64,000 nt of DNA from Paenibacillus pinisoli (GCF_003605435.1 NZ_QXQB01000001.1:310001-374000), one strand, 5' to 3'; counted from the stretch's first letter, positions 1-8,797 are shown. Made by a program: numbers and translations. Notes: generated by a model not told the origin, from the letters alone.

Positions 1-1188
1 AATGGAATCGTCAATAACACGGCCGATTGCGACCGTAATCGCGCCCAGCGTCATAATATTGAGCGTAATATCCATCTGTTTAAGAGCAAGCATCGCCATC
101 AGAATGGACAGCGGAATCGATACGATGGAAATAATGGTCGAGCGGATATTGCGCAGGAAGAACAGAATGATTATGACAGCCGCCAGCGCGCCAATCAGCG
201 CCTTGCTCAGCATCGTATGAACGGATGCTTCGATCGGCTCGCCTTGGTCGAACGCTACCGTAATCGTCAGCCCTTCATTCGCGTTTTCCAATTCCTTAAT
301 ATTATCTTTCACACGATTGACAACATCGACTGTGTTGGCGTCAGCCGCCTTAACGATGCTGATGCCGATTGCGTCTTTGCCGTTGGTGCGGGATACGGAT
401 TCCGCCTTGCCGGTAATCTTTAGCTCCGCTACATCGCTAAGCTTCACGCCCGGAAGCAGCACAAGATTGTTCAGGTCGGTATCGGTGACGATATTGCCGT
501 CCACAAGAATCGACTTCTCGGTGTCGCCGAACTCGAAGATGCCAAGCGGCACGGACAATGCGGAGGCTTGAACAATGCCCTTAACGGCATCTTCTGTCAA
601 GCCGGTTGCCGCAAGCGCCTCAGCGTTAAAGGCCAGCTCGCCCTCCATGATGTTTTGGCCGGAAATCTGAACGTCGGCTACGCCTTCCAGCCCTTCGAGC
701 TTCGGCAATACGTTCTCTGTCACTTGTTTGGTCAGCTGATCCAGCTCCAAGCTGTCGTTCGACAGGCTGAGCGACAGTACCGGGAATGCGTTCATGCTGA
801 TACGGGATACGCTCGGGGTCTGCACGCCTTCCGGCAAGCTCATCTCCGTGAGAATGCTCTTCACTTCATCTGCAGCCTTCTCCATATCCGTCTCATACGT
901 ATATTCGATTACGACGGAAGAAGCGTTCTCGAAGGAAGTTGAAGATACATTATTAACGCCGCTTAGATTGCGCGTTCTCTGCTCAATCGGCTTCGTCACT
1001 TTCTCCATCACTTCTTCCGGTGCCGCGCCCGGATATACGGTCGTTACGCTTACGATTGGAATTGTAATATCCGGGATCGTCTCCATCTTCATGTTCATCC
1101 CGGCGTACAAGCCGGAGAACAGAATGATGAGAGTCATAATCCATAGTGCGAACTTGTTGTTCAATGAAAATTTAATTACACTTTTCAA
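1..1188 (-). CDS. RND-family efflux permease (AcrB/SwrC-like), N-terminal part, cut by window edge
   Basis: The first 396 residues of an inner-membrane proton-driven RND transporter are present; the rest lies beyond base 1. The frame starts at a TTG at 1188 behind a strong GGAGTGGAGAG ribosome-binding site. A first membrane segment (ALWIMTLIILFSG) is followed by the family hallmark METIPDITIPIVSVTTVYPGA-type periplasmic entry, the porter domain, and a second membrane stretch (ALIGALAAVIIILFFLRNI) near residue 340. Gram-positive relatives such as B. subtilis SwrC export lipopeptides or drugs without an outer-membrane partner; the substrate here is unknown. It begins 35 nt after the response regulator gene and is probably the output gene of that two-component operon. 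Family is clear; substrate is not. Confidence 0.9.
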   Translation of the reverse strand, partial: MKSVIKFSLNNKFALWIMTLIILFSGLYAGMNMKMETIPDITIPIVSVTTVYPGAAPEEVMEKVTKPIEQRTRNLSGVNNVSSTSFENASSVVIEYTYETDMEKAADEVKSILTEMSLPEGVQTPSVSRISMNAFPVLSLSLSNDSLELDQLTKQVTENVLPKLEGLEGVADVQISGQNIMEGELAFNAEALAATGLTEDAVKGIVQASALSVPLGIFEFGDTEKSILVDGNIVTDTDLNNLVLLPGVKLSDVAELKITGKAESVSRTNGKDAIGISIVKAADANTVDVVNRVKDNIKELENANEGLTITVAFDQGEPIEASVHTMLSKALIGALAAVIIILFFLRNIRSTIISIVSIPLSILMAMLALKQMDITLNIMTLGAITVAIGRVIDDSI

Positions 1189-1223
1189 CGCTCTCCACTC
1201 CTCGTCTACTGTCTCTCTTTCTG

Positions 1224-1913
1224 CTATACCTTAAACCGGTAGCCCACTCCCCAGATCGTCTCGATATACTGGGGATTGGACGGGTCGTGCTCAATCTTCT
1301 CGCGAAGACGCCGAATGTGGACGGTAACCGTCGCCGCATCGCCGTTGGAATCCAGCCCCCATATCCGCTCGAACAGCAGCTCCTTCTCGAATACGCGGTT
1401 GGGATGGGAAGCAAGCAGCAAGAGCAGCTCGTATTCCTTCGTCGTCAGCATCGCTTCTTCATCATGAATTGTGACGCGCCTTGCTTGCTTGTCAATGGAG
1501 AGGCCGCGTATTTGGACGAGTTGGCCCAGGCTAGCCTTGTCTGCCGTCAGCCTCTCATAGCGTGCCAGATGGGCTTTGACACGCGCTACCAGCTCGCTGG
1601 GACTGAATGGCTTCGTCATATAATCATCCGCGCCAAGTCCGAGTCCCCTGATTTTGTCTATATCCTCCTTCTTGGAGGTCACCATAATAATCGGGGTGTT
1701 CTGCTTAGCCCGAATCTCGCGGCATATCTCAAAACCGTCCAGCTTCGGAAGCATCACATCGACGATAATCAGGTCATAGCTGCCGTCAAGCGCCAGCTGC
1801 AAGCCGATATCGCCTCTGCCCTCGATCTGCACTTGATAGCCGTGGCTTTCCAAATAATCGCGTTCAAGCTCGGCGATTGACTTCTCGTCTTCAATGATCA
1901 ATATGTTCTTCAT
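1224..1913 (-). CDS. OmpR-family response regulator
   Basis: A 229-residue DNA-binding response regulator. The receiver domain (about 1-120) has the acidic pair E8/D9/E10, the phospho-acceptor D52 (IIVDVMLP), the switch T79 and the conserved K101 (TKPFSPSEL). A winged-helix DNA-binding domain follows (about 130-227), ending in the typical ETIWGVGYRFKV. It overlaps the 3' end of the kinase gene by 23 nt, so the two are translationally coupled. The kinase precedes the regulator, the reverse of the usual order. The RND permease directly downstream is the obvious candidate target. Confidence 0.95.
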   Translation of the reverse strand: MKNILIIEDEKSIAELERDYLESHGYQVQIEGRGDIGLQLALDGSYDLIIVDVMLPKLDGFEICREIRAKQNTPIIMVTSKKEDIDKIRGLGLGADDYMTKPFSPSELVARVKAHLARYERLTADKASLGQLVQIRGLSIDKQARRVTIHDEEAMLTTKEYELLLLLASHPNRVFEKELLFERIWGLDSNGDAATVTVHIRRLREKIEHDPSNPQYIETIWGVGYRFKV

Positions 1914-3384
1914 GCTCGTTCACCGCCTTGATTGCCATTGTGAGAGGAAGCTTGATGCAGAAGCGCGCTCCGCCCTCCGGCAAGTTCTCCGCCCAGACCG
2001 ATCCGCCATGCCCCTCGGTCATCTGCTTGACGATGGCTAGTCCAAGCCCGCTGCCGCCTGTCTCGGAGTTGCGGGATTGCTCCGCCCGGTAGAAGCCGTC
2101 AAAGATATACGGCAGGTCTGCCAGGTCGATTCCGGGACCGGTGTCATCGATTTCAATGATGGCGTATTCGTCGTTGTCCCCTCTTATTCTTACCGTAATC
2201 ACGTTGCCCCTGTCATCTTGATCCTGCAGCATATATTTCACGCAATTGTTCAAGATATTCGTAAATACGCGATTCAGCTTGTCGGGATCGGCCGCAACGC
2301 GCAGACCGCCTCCAGAGAGATCCTCGAATCTTAGCGCAACTCCGGCCTTCTCCAGATCGAAGCGCTGCTCGCCCATGAAATCCTCCACATAGCGGCCGAT
2401 ATCCACGATCTTGAAGTCATACGCCACCTTCTGCAGATCCAGCTTCGAGAATAGAAAGAGCTCATCAATGAGCTGGTCCATGTCCGTCGCCTTCCGATAG
2501 ATCGTATGCATATAGCGCACGCGCTTCTCATCGGTATTGGCGATGCCGTCCAGAATTCCCTCGACATATCCTTTGATAGCCGAGATCGGAGTTTTCAGAT
2601 CATGCGAGATATGGGACAGCAGCAGCTTGCGGTTATCCTCATATTGCAGGCTCTGCTCAATGGAGTGCTTGAGCCGGATGCGCATCTCCTCAAAGGCGGA
2701 ACCAAGCTGAGCGATTTCATTCTGTTTGCCGAGCTTCGTCTTTGTGTGAAGCTCATGCGTAAGATCCCCCTCCTTAATTCTAAGCGCTGCCGTACGAAGC
2801 GATTGAATCGGCCGGATAATGCTGCGGGAGACAAAATAGGTCAGCAGCAGGCTCGTCAGACATACGAAGAGCAGTCCGGCAAGTAGCGTAAGCGGATGCC
2901 AGAAGATCGGGACGGGATCGGAACGGTGGAATAAGACCATTGTACCGGCGCTGCCGTCCGGATAAGAGAATTCCAGCTCATGGGAAGTGAAACGGTAAAG
3001 CTTGAAGGACAACTGCTCCGGCGGCTGGTCGGCTAATGCCTTCCAGTCTTCTTCAGGCGACAGTTTCTGCAGAAAGGACGATACCTCGGTTACCTCGCCG
3101 CTACGGGTCAGCACAAAACCTGCCCATTGCTCCTGCAGCCTTTCTTGCAGCATTTTCACAAAGTCTTTATCCTCAAGCTTGACCGTATCCTCCCGGATCA
3201 CATAAGACAATTCCCCGTAAATGATTGCCTGGTTAAAGCTTTCGTTCTGCTTGGCTTCGGTAAATTCCCGCAAATCTTGCTTTTCGCCCGCAAAAAAGAT
3301 AAACAGCATAAACAGCATCAGCAAAATAACCGGAACAAAAGCCATGGCCAGGTACGACATATAAAGCTTTACCTTAATTGACAC
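1891..3384 (-). CDS. Membrane sensor histidine kinase
   Basis: A 497-residue sensor kinase starting at GTG 3384 (CGGAGTG upstream). It has a first membrane helix (about 10-32), an extracellular sensing region (about 33-160), a second helix (about 163-185) and a HAMP linker (about 186-240). The HisKA domain carries phospho-acceptor H261 in LLLSHISHDLKTPISA. The HATPase domain has an N box (NRVFTNILNNCVKY), a G1 box (DDTGPGIDLADL) and a G2 box (GGSGLGLAIVK). The extracellular domain is of moderate size, so it may read a ligand itself, unlike the short-loop BceS kinases. Ligand unknown. Confidence 0.95.
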   Translation of the reverse strand: MSIKVKLYMSYLAMAFVPVILLMLFMLFIFFAGEKQDLREFTEAKQNESFNQAIIYGELSYVIREDTVKLEDKDFVKMLQERLQEQWAGFVLTRSGEVTEVSSFLQKLSPEEDWKALADQPPEQLSFKLYRFTSHELEFSYPDGSAGTMVLFHRSDPVPIFWHPLTLLAGLLFVCLTSLLLTYFVSRSIIRPIQSLRTAALRIKEGDLTHELHTKTKLGKQNEIAQLGSAFEEMRIRLKHSIEQSLQYEDNRKLLLSHISHDLKTPISAIKGYVEGILDGIANTDEKRVRYMHTIYRKATDMDQLIDELFLFSKLDLQKVAYDFKIVDIGRYVEDFMGEQRFDLEKAGVALRFEDLSGGGLRVAADPDKLNRVFTNILNNCVKYMLQDQDDRGNVITVRIRGDNDEYAIIEIDDTGPGIDLADLPYIFDGFYRAEQSRNSETGGSGLGLAIVKQMTEGHGGSVWAENLPEGGARFCIKLPLTMAIKAVNEHEEHIDH

Positions 3385-3486
3385 TGCTTCACACTCCGTC
3401 TAAACGATGAAATCTGAGCTTTCACCTATCGTCTATCATAAAGACCATTTCTAAACGAAAATGAACGCATTTATTACAAAATTATT

Positions 3487-3504
3487 ACGTTTCCGCGGAA
3501 ACGC
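3487..3504 (-). terminator. Palindrome after signal peptidase gene, possible terminator
   Basis: A perfect 16-bp palindrome (CGTTTCCGCGGAAACG, 3488-3503) lies immediately past the signal peptidase stop codon and is followed on the minus strand by TAATAATTTTG. It could fold as a stem with a 4-nt loop and act as a weak terminator. It is also about 100 bp upstream of the kinase gene, so it could instead be an operator for the HK-RR-RND operon. Confidence 0.4.
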
Positions 3505-4053
3505 CTATTGGAGTCCGCCAAACTTGCCTAGCGGCCAAATCCGGTATACCGCCTTGCCCTCCAGACTTTCAAACGATACTGCGCCGAATTCACGGCTGTC
3601 CATACTTTTCTCGCGGTTGTCGCCCATGACGAATACATGCCCTTCCGGTACTGTGAAAGGAACTTGGACGATATTAGGATAAGTCAGACCCTTCGCATAC
3701 GGCTCATCCAATTGCACTCCGTCGACATATACGTAGCCGTCCCTCATGTCAATGGTTTGTCCCGGCAAGGCAATGATCCGCTTCACCAGCCGGCCATCCT
3801 TATGTTCCGGTCCATTGATGATGACGATATCGCCTTGCTTCGGACCGCTAAAGCGGTACGACCACTTGTCCTCAATGAGGCGCTGTCCTTCTACCAGCGT
3901 GTTCTGCATCGAAATGTTATGTACTTCGGTCTGGGCATATACGTAGTTTTGGAACAGCAGCGCCACGACAATCGCTATGCCCAGCGAAAGCGTCCAGTCC
4001 TTAATTTCCTTTAACCATCTGTTGCCCTTTGGCTTCGTTTGTTCTTGCTCCAT
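3505..4053 (-). CDS. sipS: Signal peptidase I
   Basis: A 182-residue type I signal peptidase that cleaves signal peptides from secreted preproteins on the outer face of the membrane. One N-terminal membrane anchor (about 21-40) is followed by box B with catalytic S48 (HNISMQNTL), box D with catalytic K91 (RLVKRIIALPGQ) and box E (MGDNREKSMDSREFG). Length and single-anchor topology match the Bacillus SipS/SipT prokaryotic type with a Ser-Lys dyad. The start ATG has AGAGGTGG eight nt upstream. It appears monocistronic. Confidence 0.95.
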   Translation of the reverse strand: MEQEQTKPKGNRWLKEIKDWTLSLGIAIVVALLFQNYVYAQTEVHNISMQNTLVEGQRLIEDKWSYRFSGPKQGDIVIINGPEHKDGRLVKRIIALPGQTIDMRDGYVYVDGVQLDEPYAKGLTYPNIVQVPFTVPEGHVFVMGDNREKSMDSREFGAVSFESLEGKAVYRIWPLGKFGGLQ

Positions 4054-4277
4054 ATGGAGGCCACCTCTTTCTACGGAATGATATAAGCAGAATTGCTAAA
4101 CTACCTATAGTCTACAACCTATCCCTTATACGAAACAACTTGTGCTGAAGTTCCCGCCTGAATGAAGTTTCATACCTTCCCGAGAGCTATATAAGAAGAG
4201 GACTTATCACTTAAGGTATCGTGACAACATGAGAAAAAATAGGGTAAAGTGAAGCATGAGAGGGGTTGAAAGCTTAA

Positions 4278-4922
4278 ATGATAGACCTGAATGATAGAAG
4301 CTGTGAGAAGAGGCGTCCTCAATTGATGCTGGATATCGGGGGTGTGCTTGCGGCCAATCTGTCGCCCCGCTTCTGGAACGAGATTGCGCGGCTGGCGGAT
4401 ACTCCTGTTGAGCTGCTCTATGCCAAATATAAAGAGGAATTGAGCCGCGGCTTATGGGTAGGGCACTTCTCTGAGCTCGAATTCTGGAATTGGATTCATG
4501 CACAATCGCCTTCGGTCAGCGCAGCAAAAGGCCAGGCGATCCTGATGGAGAGCCTGGCACCGCTGCCCGGCATGCTTCAATTGCCCGAGTGGAGCAAGCA
4601 TGCCGATATTCATATCTTAAGCAATCATCTCGCAGCTTGGATTGATCCTGTGCTGGAGCCGGTCCGTCCCTTTCTGACTTCCGTCACCATCTCCAGCCAA
4701 ATCGGCATGAGCAAGCCTCAGCTGGAGTTGTATGAATACGCCTGCGCCTTGCTGCCCCCTACAGCGCCTGTCCTGTTCATCGATGATCAGGAAAGGAATC
4801 TGCGCCAAGGAGCTGCTGTCGGCTGGCATACCCTGCAAGCGGATCCGGACGGCCGCTGGATCGACGAGGCCAACCGCTGGCTTCGCCGAATGAATGCGTT
4901 ACAGCCACATTCGGGCGGTTAG
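4278..4922 (+). CDS. HAD-superfamily hydrolase
   Basis: A 214-residue soluble HAD-like hydrolase. Motif I is LMLDIGGVLAAN: the nucleophile Asp is present, but the +2 Asp of DxD is a Gly, as in the DxGGV branch of HAD phosphatases. Motif II (ILSNHLAAW), the motif III lysine (GMSKPQLELY) and motif IV (VLFIDDQERN) can be seen. A GAGGGG element precedes the ATG. Its last 24 bp overlap convergently with the end of the EcfA-EcfT fusion gene. Substrate is unknown; a small phosphorylated metabolite is the usual case for the family. Confidence 0.85.
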   Translation: MIDLNDRSCEKRRPQLMLDIGGVLAANLSPRFWNEIARLADTPVELLYAKYKEELSRGLWVGHFSELEFWNWIHAQSPSVSAAKGQAILMESLAPLPGMLQLPEWSKHADIHILSNHLAAWIDPVLEPVRPFLTSVTISSQIGMSKPQLELYEYACALLPPTAPVLFIDDQERNLRQGAAVGWHTLQADPDGRWIDEANRWLRRMNALQPHSGG

Positions 4923-6644
4923 CATAATGGCGCAAGCGGCAATGGCTGCGAGCAGCAGCCATCCGTCCGCGGGGGCGAAGATGAGCTTGAAGCCTTGTGT
5001 CGTGCGCTCAGCAGGCTGGCCGAAGCCTCTCGCCTCCAAGGCGTCCGCCATGCTCTCCGCCATACGCAGGATGGCGCGGATATAAGGAATGAACAGATAA
5101 GGCAGGAGCCGAAGCGGTATTGCGTTGCCCCTGGCGGTTGATTTTCCGCGCGCCTTCACAATCTGGGCGAACCGGCCCCATTCCCTCATAAGCAGCGGAA
5201 TAAAACGAAAAATCAGCATAACCAGCAGGCTAAGCGAATGAATCGGCACCTTAAGCCTGGTTAGCCATCCAAGCGTCTGCTCCAGTCCCCGCTGCAGCCG
5301 GATGGGCGACATAAGCGCAAGCAAAGGCATGCCGATAACCATAATAAGTCCCAATTGAATCATTCTAATGGCAAGCGGCTCGGACTTGCTCCATTGCAGC
5401 TCGAGCGGCTGCAGCGATACGGCACCAATCAGGATGAAAACAAGAGAAAAATAGAAGAATGCCCGAATAATCGGCAATAACGGAATAAGAAATCTGCGAA
5501 AGGGCATTGCGCATGCGCCGGCAATTAGCGCGCCTATTGCAAGCTTAGGCATGCTGTTCAGTGATAATAAACCTGCCGATAATATCAAATAGGCGGCAAT
5601 TAGTGCCCGGGGATCGAATTTGTCCTCGGGCTTCTTGCTGTCGGAAGCCATTACTGTGCCCGACGCTTGGCAGCTGCCATCCGCATCAAGGCGGTATAGG
5701 CTCTCCAAGGGCTCCTGAGGCTCTTGTTCAACTTCCTCGATTGCCGCTGCTATAGGAAGCTTTGGAGCAGCGATTCTCTCATTGCCCAGCAGTCCGGCAG
5801 CAAGACGCTTAGCCAGCTCTTCCGGCGGCTGCCACAACCCGGCTGCCTCGGCTGCGCAAGCCGTCTCGGCCGCATCAAGCATGCCTTTGCCGATCAGCAA
5901 TTTCTCCGCGAGCAGAGCTTGCGGAGAAGCCGAGCCCAGCGCATGAACCGCTTCTGCAGGCGCCTCTTCGAACGCCAAGCCATCCCGAACAATAATCAAG
6001 CCGTCGGCGAGCGGCAGCAGCGCTTCCAGATCATGCGTCGCCACAATCGCTCCGCGTCCTGACGCTCTGCAAGCCGACAGCATGCCGGTCAGACGCTGGA
6101 TGCCTTCGGTGTCGAGACCTGCTGTCGGTTCGTCCAGCAGCAGCCAATCCGGCTCGCATGCCAGCAGACACGCTATGGCAAGCCTGCGCTGCTGTCCGCC
6201 GCTAAGCGTCCATGGGTCCCGGGCAAGCTCCGCATGGTCCAAACCCACGCTCATCATGGCCGCTTGCATGCGCGATTCCGCTTCTTCTCCCTCAACCTGG
6301 TAAGGCCGCAGAGAAAAGGCAAGCTCCTCCCTGACCGTCGAAGCGAACCACTGCGATTCCGATTGCTGCAAGGCAATGCCGATCCGCTTAAGAACGGTGC
6401 CATTTAGCCGTTTCTTGCCTTTCCCGGTCCACAAGTGTTCTTCCCCGAGCCGGATCGACCCCGACTCCGGCTCTCGCAAGCCCGCCAGAGTCTCCAGCAA
6501 GGTTGATTTCCCTGCGCCGTTATGCCCCAGCAGCAATATGATTTGTCCCGAATTGATGCGCAAGCTAATATCCTTAAGCAGATGCTTCTCCCTATCGCCG
6601 GGTGCCAGCACGCTCACATTGCTCAATATCCAATCAGCGGACAT
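4899..6644 (-). CDS. ECF transporter EcfA ATPase fused to EcfT transmembrane subunit
   Basis: A 581-residue fusion. Residues 1-225 form an ABC ATPase (Walker A GHNGAGKST at 40-48, signature LSGGQQRRLA from 147, Walker B LLLDEPTAGLD near 168-178). After a low-conservation linker (about 230-335), residues 340-581 form a CbiQ/EcfT membrane protein with several helices and the two coupling motifs VKARGKSTARG and LEARGFG. EcfT links the ATPases to a substrate-binding S subunit, so this polypeptide supplies half of the energising module. It overlaps the partner ATPase gene by 11 nt and lies across a BirA operator from bioY, so biotin is the likely cargo. Confidence 0.9.
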   Translation of the reverse strand: MSADWILSNVSVLAPGDREKHLLKDISLRINSGQIILLLGHNGAGKSTLLETLAGLREPESGSIRLGEEHLWTGKGKKRLNGTVLKRIGIALQQSESQWFASTVREELAFSLRPYQVEGEEAESRMQAAMMSVGLDHAELARDPWTLSGGQQRRLAIACLLACEPDWLLLDEPTAGLDTEGIQRLTGMLSACRASGRGAIVATHDLEALLPLADGLIIVRDGLAFEEAPAEAVHALGSASPQALLAEKLLIGKGMLDAAETACAAEAAGLWQPPEELAKRLAAGLLGNERIAAPKLPIAAAIEEVEQEPQEPLESLYRLDADGSCQASGTVMASDSKKPEDKFDPRALIAAYLILSAGLLSLNSMPKLAIGALIAGACAMPFRRFLIPLLPIIRAFFYFSLVFILIGAVSLQPLELQWSKSEPLAIRMIQLGLIMVIGMPLLALMSPIRLQRGLEQTLGWLTRLKVPIHSLSLLVMLIFRFIPLLMREWGRFAQIVKARGKSTARGNAIPLRLLPYLFIPYIRAILRMAESMADALEARGFGQPAERTTQGFKLIFAPADGWLLLAAIAACAIMLTARMWL

Positions 6645-7476
6645 AGCTCGCCACCACCTCTGCCAGCTGTTCTGCCGTTAACGGGATGAATGGCAGCTGA
6701 ACTCCCTGAGCTTCCAGCTCCCATGCCACTTTGACCGCATAGGGCGGCACAAAGCCCTCCCTCTCGCCTGGACTGTCCGGCATATTCGGCGCGGAACGGC
6801 GAAACAGCGAGCCTGCCGAGTCTTCGAATACGATTCGGCCGTCCTTCATGACAACAGTCCGATCCCCCGGCAGCAGCTCCTCCAGGCTTTGGGTCACCCA
6901 CAGCACGGTCGTTCCTTGCTTATGCATGCGGCGGACATGACCGCATACGATCGCAGTCATGCCCGGGTCGAGCATGGCGGTGATCTCGTCCAGCAGCAGC
7001 ATTGGCGCTTCCGCAGCGAGGCATCCGGCAATAGCTACAAGCTGCTTCTGGCCGCCTGATAACGTCTCAAGCGGCTGATGCATGCGCCTGCCGAGTCCAA
7101 CTTCCCTCAGCGCTTGCTCTGCACGCTGCACGAGCCCTTCGGCTGGAGAGCCTTGACGCTCCAGCAGCGTCACAACATCTTCCCAAGGCGTCGTGCCTAC
7201 CAAGCCGGCATCAGGCTGCTGCATGACGATCGGGATCGGCTTGCCGCTCCCGCTCTCCGATCTATGTATGCTTCCGCGAACGCCTTGGCGAATGAGACCG
7301 GCAGCCGCTTTCAGCAGCGTGCTTTTCCCGCTTCCGTTCAACCCTAATAGGGAAATCCACTCGCCGCGTTTCACGGCAAGATGAATGCCGGATAATATAT
7401 AATTGCTTTCCTCGCTCGCCAATGCCACCGGGGCATAAGATACATCTATTAGTTCAAGCTGAGTATGCTGCGTCAA
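6634..7476 (-). CDS. ECF transporter ATPase (EcfA)
   Basis: A 280-residue ABC ATPase, partner of the EcfA-EcfT fusion encoded next. Walker A is GLNGSGKST (about 45-53), the Q-loop MQQPDAGLVG, the signature LSGGQKQLVAIAG and Walker B LLLDEITAMLDP. The last resembles the DEATSMLDP form common in ECF ATPases. Translation starts at TTG 7476 behind AAGGGGAAA. The C-terminal ~60 residues are extra to the core ATPase, as in other EcfA proteins. It is the first gene of the operon reading away from the BirA box. Confidence 0.9.
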   Translation of the reverse strand: MTQHTQLELIDVSYAPVALASEESNYILSGIHLAVKRGEWISLLGLNGSGKSTLLKAAAGLIRQGVRGSIHRSESGSGKPIPIVMQQPDAGLVGTTPWEDVVTLLERQGSPAEGLVQRAEQALREVGLGRRMHQPLETLSGGQKQLVAIAGCLAAEAPMLLLDEITAMLDPGMTAIVCGHVRRMHKQGTTVLWVTQSLEELLPGDRTVVMKDGRIVFEDSAGSLFRRSAPNMPDSPGEREGFVPPYAVKVAWELEAQGVQLPFIPLTAEQLAEVVASYVR

Positions 7477-7529
7477 AAAAATTTCCCCTTACCTCTTCCC
7501 ATGATCAAAAGGCTGTGCTAGAATTCGAT

Positions 7530-7563
7530 TTGTTAACCTGAATACATAATAATTGGTTAACAA
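7530..7563. promoter_or_regulatory. BirA biotin-repressor operator
   Basis: TTGTTAACC (7530-7538) and GGTTAACAA (7555-7563) form a perfect 9-bp inverted repeat with a 16-bp spacer. This is the established Gram-positive BirA operator architecture. It sits between bioY (plus) and the ECF ATPase operon (minus) and can repress both when BirA-biotinyl-AMP is bound. Confidence 0.93.
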
Positions 7564-7599
7564 TAATTAAGCAAGCATGTAAAGGAGATTAAATCGATC

Positions 7600-8211
7600 A
7601 TGAAAGCCATATCTATTCGATCACTAGTGTACGTCGCATTATTCGCCGCATTGTTCATTGTGCTCAGCATGCAGCAGATGAAGCTGAACTTCTCCGTCAT
7701 TCCTATTACGCTGCAAACATTCGCCGTTATTCTAGCCGGTCTGTTCCTCCGGCCGCGGCTTGCGTTCGCCAGCATCTTTGTGGTCATCGTGCTCTCTGCC
7801 TTCGGGCTGCCGCTATTCGGCGGCAAAGGCGGAATCCCGCATCTGATCGGGCCGACTGGCGGATTCATCTTCGCCTTCCCGTTCTGCGCCATGTTCGCCA
7901 GCATTGCAGTACATAAGCTGCTGACGTCCAAGCGAATCATCACTAACAAGGTTTATTCGCTTATCGGATTTTTCCTGGTATTCTTCATCCTGAGCTCCGT
8001 GCTGTCTTATGTACCCGGACTGCTGTGGTTGAAATATACGGCTGACTACTCCTGGGCGAAGACATTCGTCGTCGGCGCATCCTTCCTGCCGGGCGACGCC
8101 ATCAAAGCGTTTGTCGGCGCCTTGGTCGCGGTAGCGCTTGCGTCCTTTGTCTATCGCTTCCGCAGCGCGGGTGCAGCCGAGCCGGCTCCTGCCGTTCCTC
8201 GTGAAGCCTAA
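7600..8211 (+). CDS. bioY: Biotin transporter S component BioY
   Basis: A 203-residue integral membrane protein with about six hydrophobic segments, the high-affinity biotin-binding subunit of an ECF transporter. The BioY signature GGKGGIPHLIGPTGGFI is at about residues 68-84. AAGGAG lies 12 nt before the ATG. A BirA operator lies 37 bp upstream, and the divergent operon encodes the ATPases and EcfT, which makes a complete biotin uptake system. The C-terminal tail (AAEPAPAVP) is short and disordered. Confidence 0.96.
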   Translation: MKAISIRSLVYVALFAALFIVLSMQQMKLNFSVIPITLQTFAVILAGLFLRPRLAFASIFVVIVLSAFGLPLFGGKGGIPHLIGPTGGFIFAFPFCAMFASIAVHKLLTSKRIITNKVYSLIGFFLVFFILSSVLSYVPGLLWLKYTADYSWAKTFVVGASFLPGDAIKAFVGALVAVALASFVYRFRSAGAAEPAPAVPREA

Positions 8212-8228
8212 GACTGAATACATCCAGC

Positions 8229-8280
8229 AAAAAAGCCGCTCGCCCCTACGGCAATCAGCCGTAGCCGGCAAGCGGCTTTT
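8229..8280. terminator. Bidirectional intrinsic terminator between bioY and ricA
   Basis: A long hairpin with arms AAAAAGCCGCT...AGCGGCTTTTT and an inner CTACGGC/GCCGTAG stem, flanked by A- and T-runs. It serves convergent bioY (plus) and ricA (minus). Confidence 0.9.
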
Positions 8281-8293
8281 GTTCGTATAGGGA

Positions 8294-8773
8294 TTAGTCG
8301 CTGCAGTTTTCTGGATCAGGTTCGCTTGCATCTTCCACATTAATGCGGTCAGACACCGTATCGCGGATTACCGTAACAACTAGCTGGAGCAAATAGTTGA
8401 TATCCGATTGGCTTTGCTGGAACTGCGTCACAAGCGGAATGTTGTCCAGCTCGTCCTGCAGCGTCTCCATCTCTCCTTCAATCTTCTTCACCATATCGGG
8501 GTTTTTGAACGTTTTCTCAAACGCCACAACTTCCTTCTGCTTCTTCTTGATTTGATTAATCAAAGCCTGTACGCGCTCATTGCTGTTAATTTGCTGCTCT
8601 GCGCGGCGGTATTGCTGAACTTCGTCGGAGTGGAAGATCACTTCCGCCAGTTCCTTTGCTTTCGCCATAATGTCTTCCTTCACAATCAGATCACGCGTAT
8701 GGAACGACGGGATATCCGTCGTGCCGCCATGATGGCTGCAAGCTACGCCATGCTCATGTTGATGTTCTGCCAT
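8294..8773 (-). CDS. ricA: RicA (YmcA), RicAFT complex subunit, with His-rich N-terminal tail
   Basis: A 159-residue YlbF/YmcA-family protein, mostly helical. In B. subtilis RicA acts with RicF and RicT in RNase Y-dependent mRNA maturation and in competence, sporulation and biofilm development. The core (about 36-140: AKELAEVIFHSDEV...LLQLVVTVI) matches YmcA, and a Cys sits near the C-terminus (ENCSD). It lies 24 nt downstream of miaB, as ymcA does in B. subtilis. An unusual N-terminal ~25 residues (HQHEHGVACSHHGG) look metal-binding. The upstream ATG with AGGAGA eight nt away supports including this tail. Confidence 0.85.
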   Translation of the reverse strand: MAEHQHEHGVACSHHGGTTDIPSFHTRDLIVKEDIMAKAKELAEVIFHSDEVQQYRRAEQQINSNERVQALINQIKKKQKEVVAFEKTFKNPDMVKKIEGEMETLQDELDNIPLVTQFQQSQSDINYLLQLVVTVIRDTVSDRINVEDASEPDPENCSD

Positions 8774-8797
8774 TCGTCATCTCTCCTATAATGTCCG

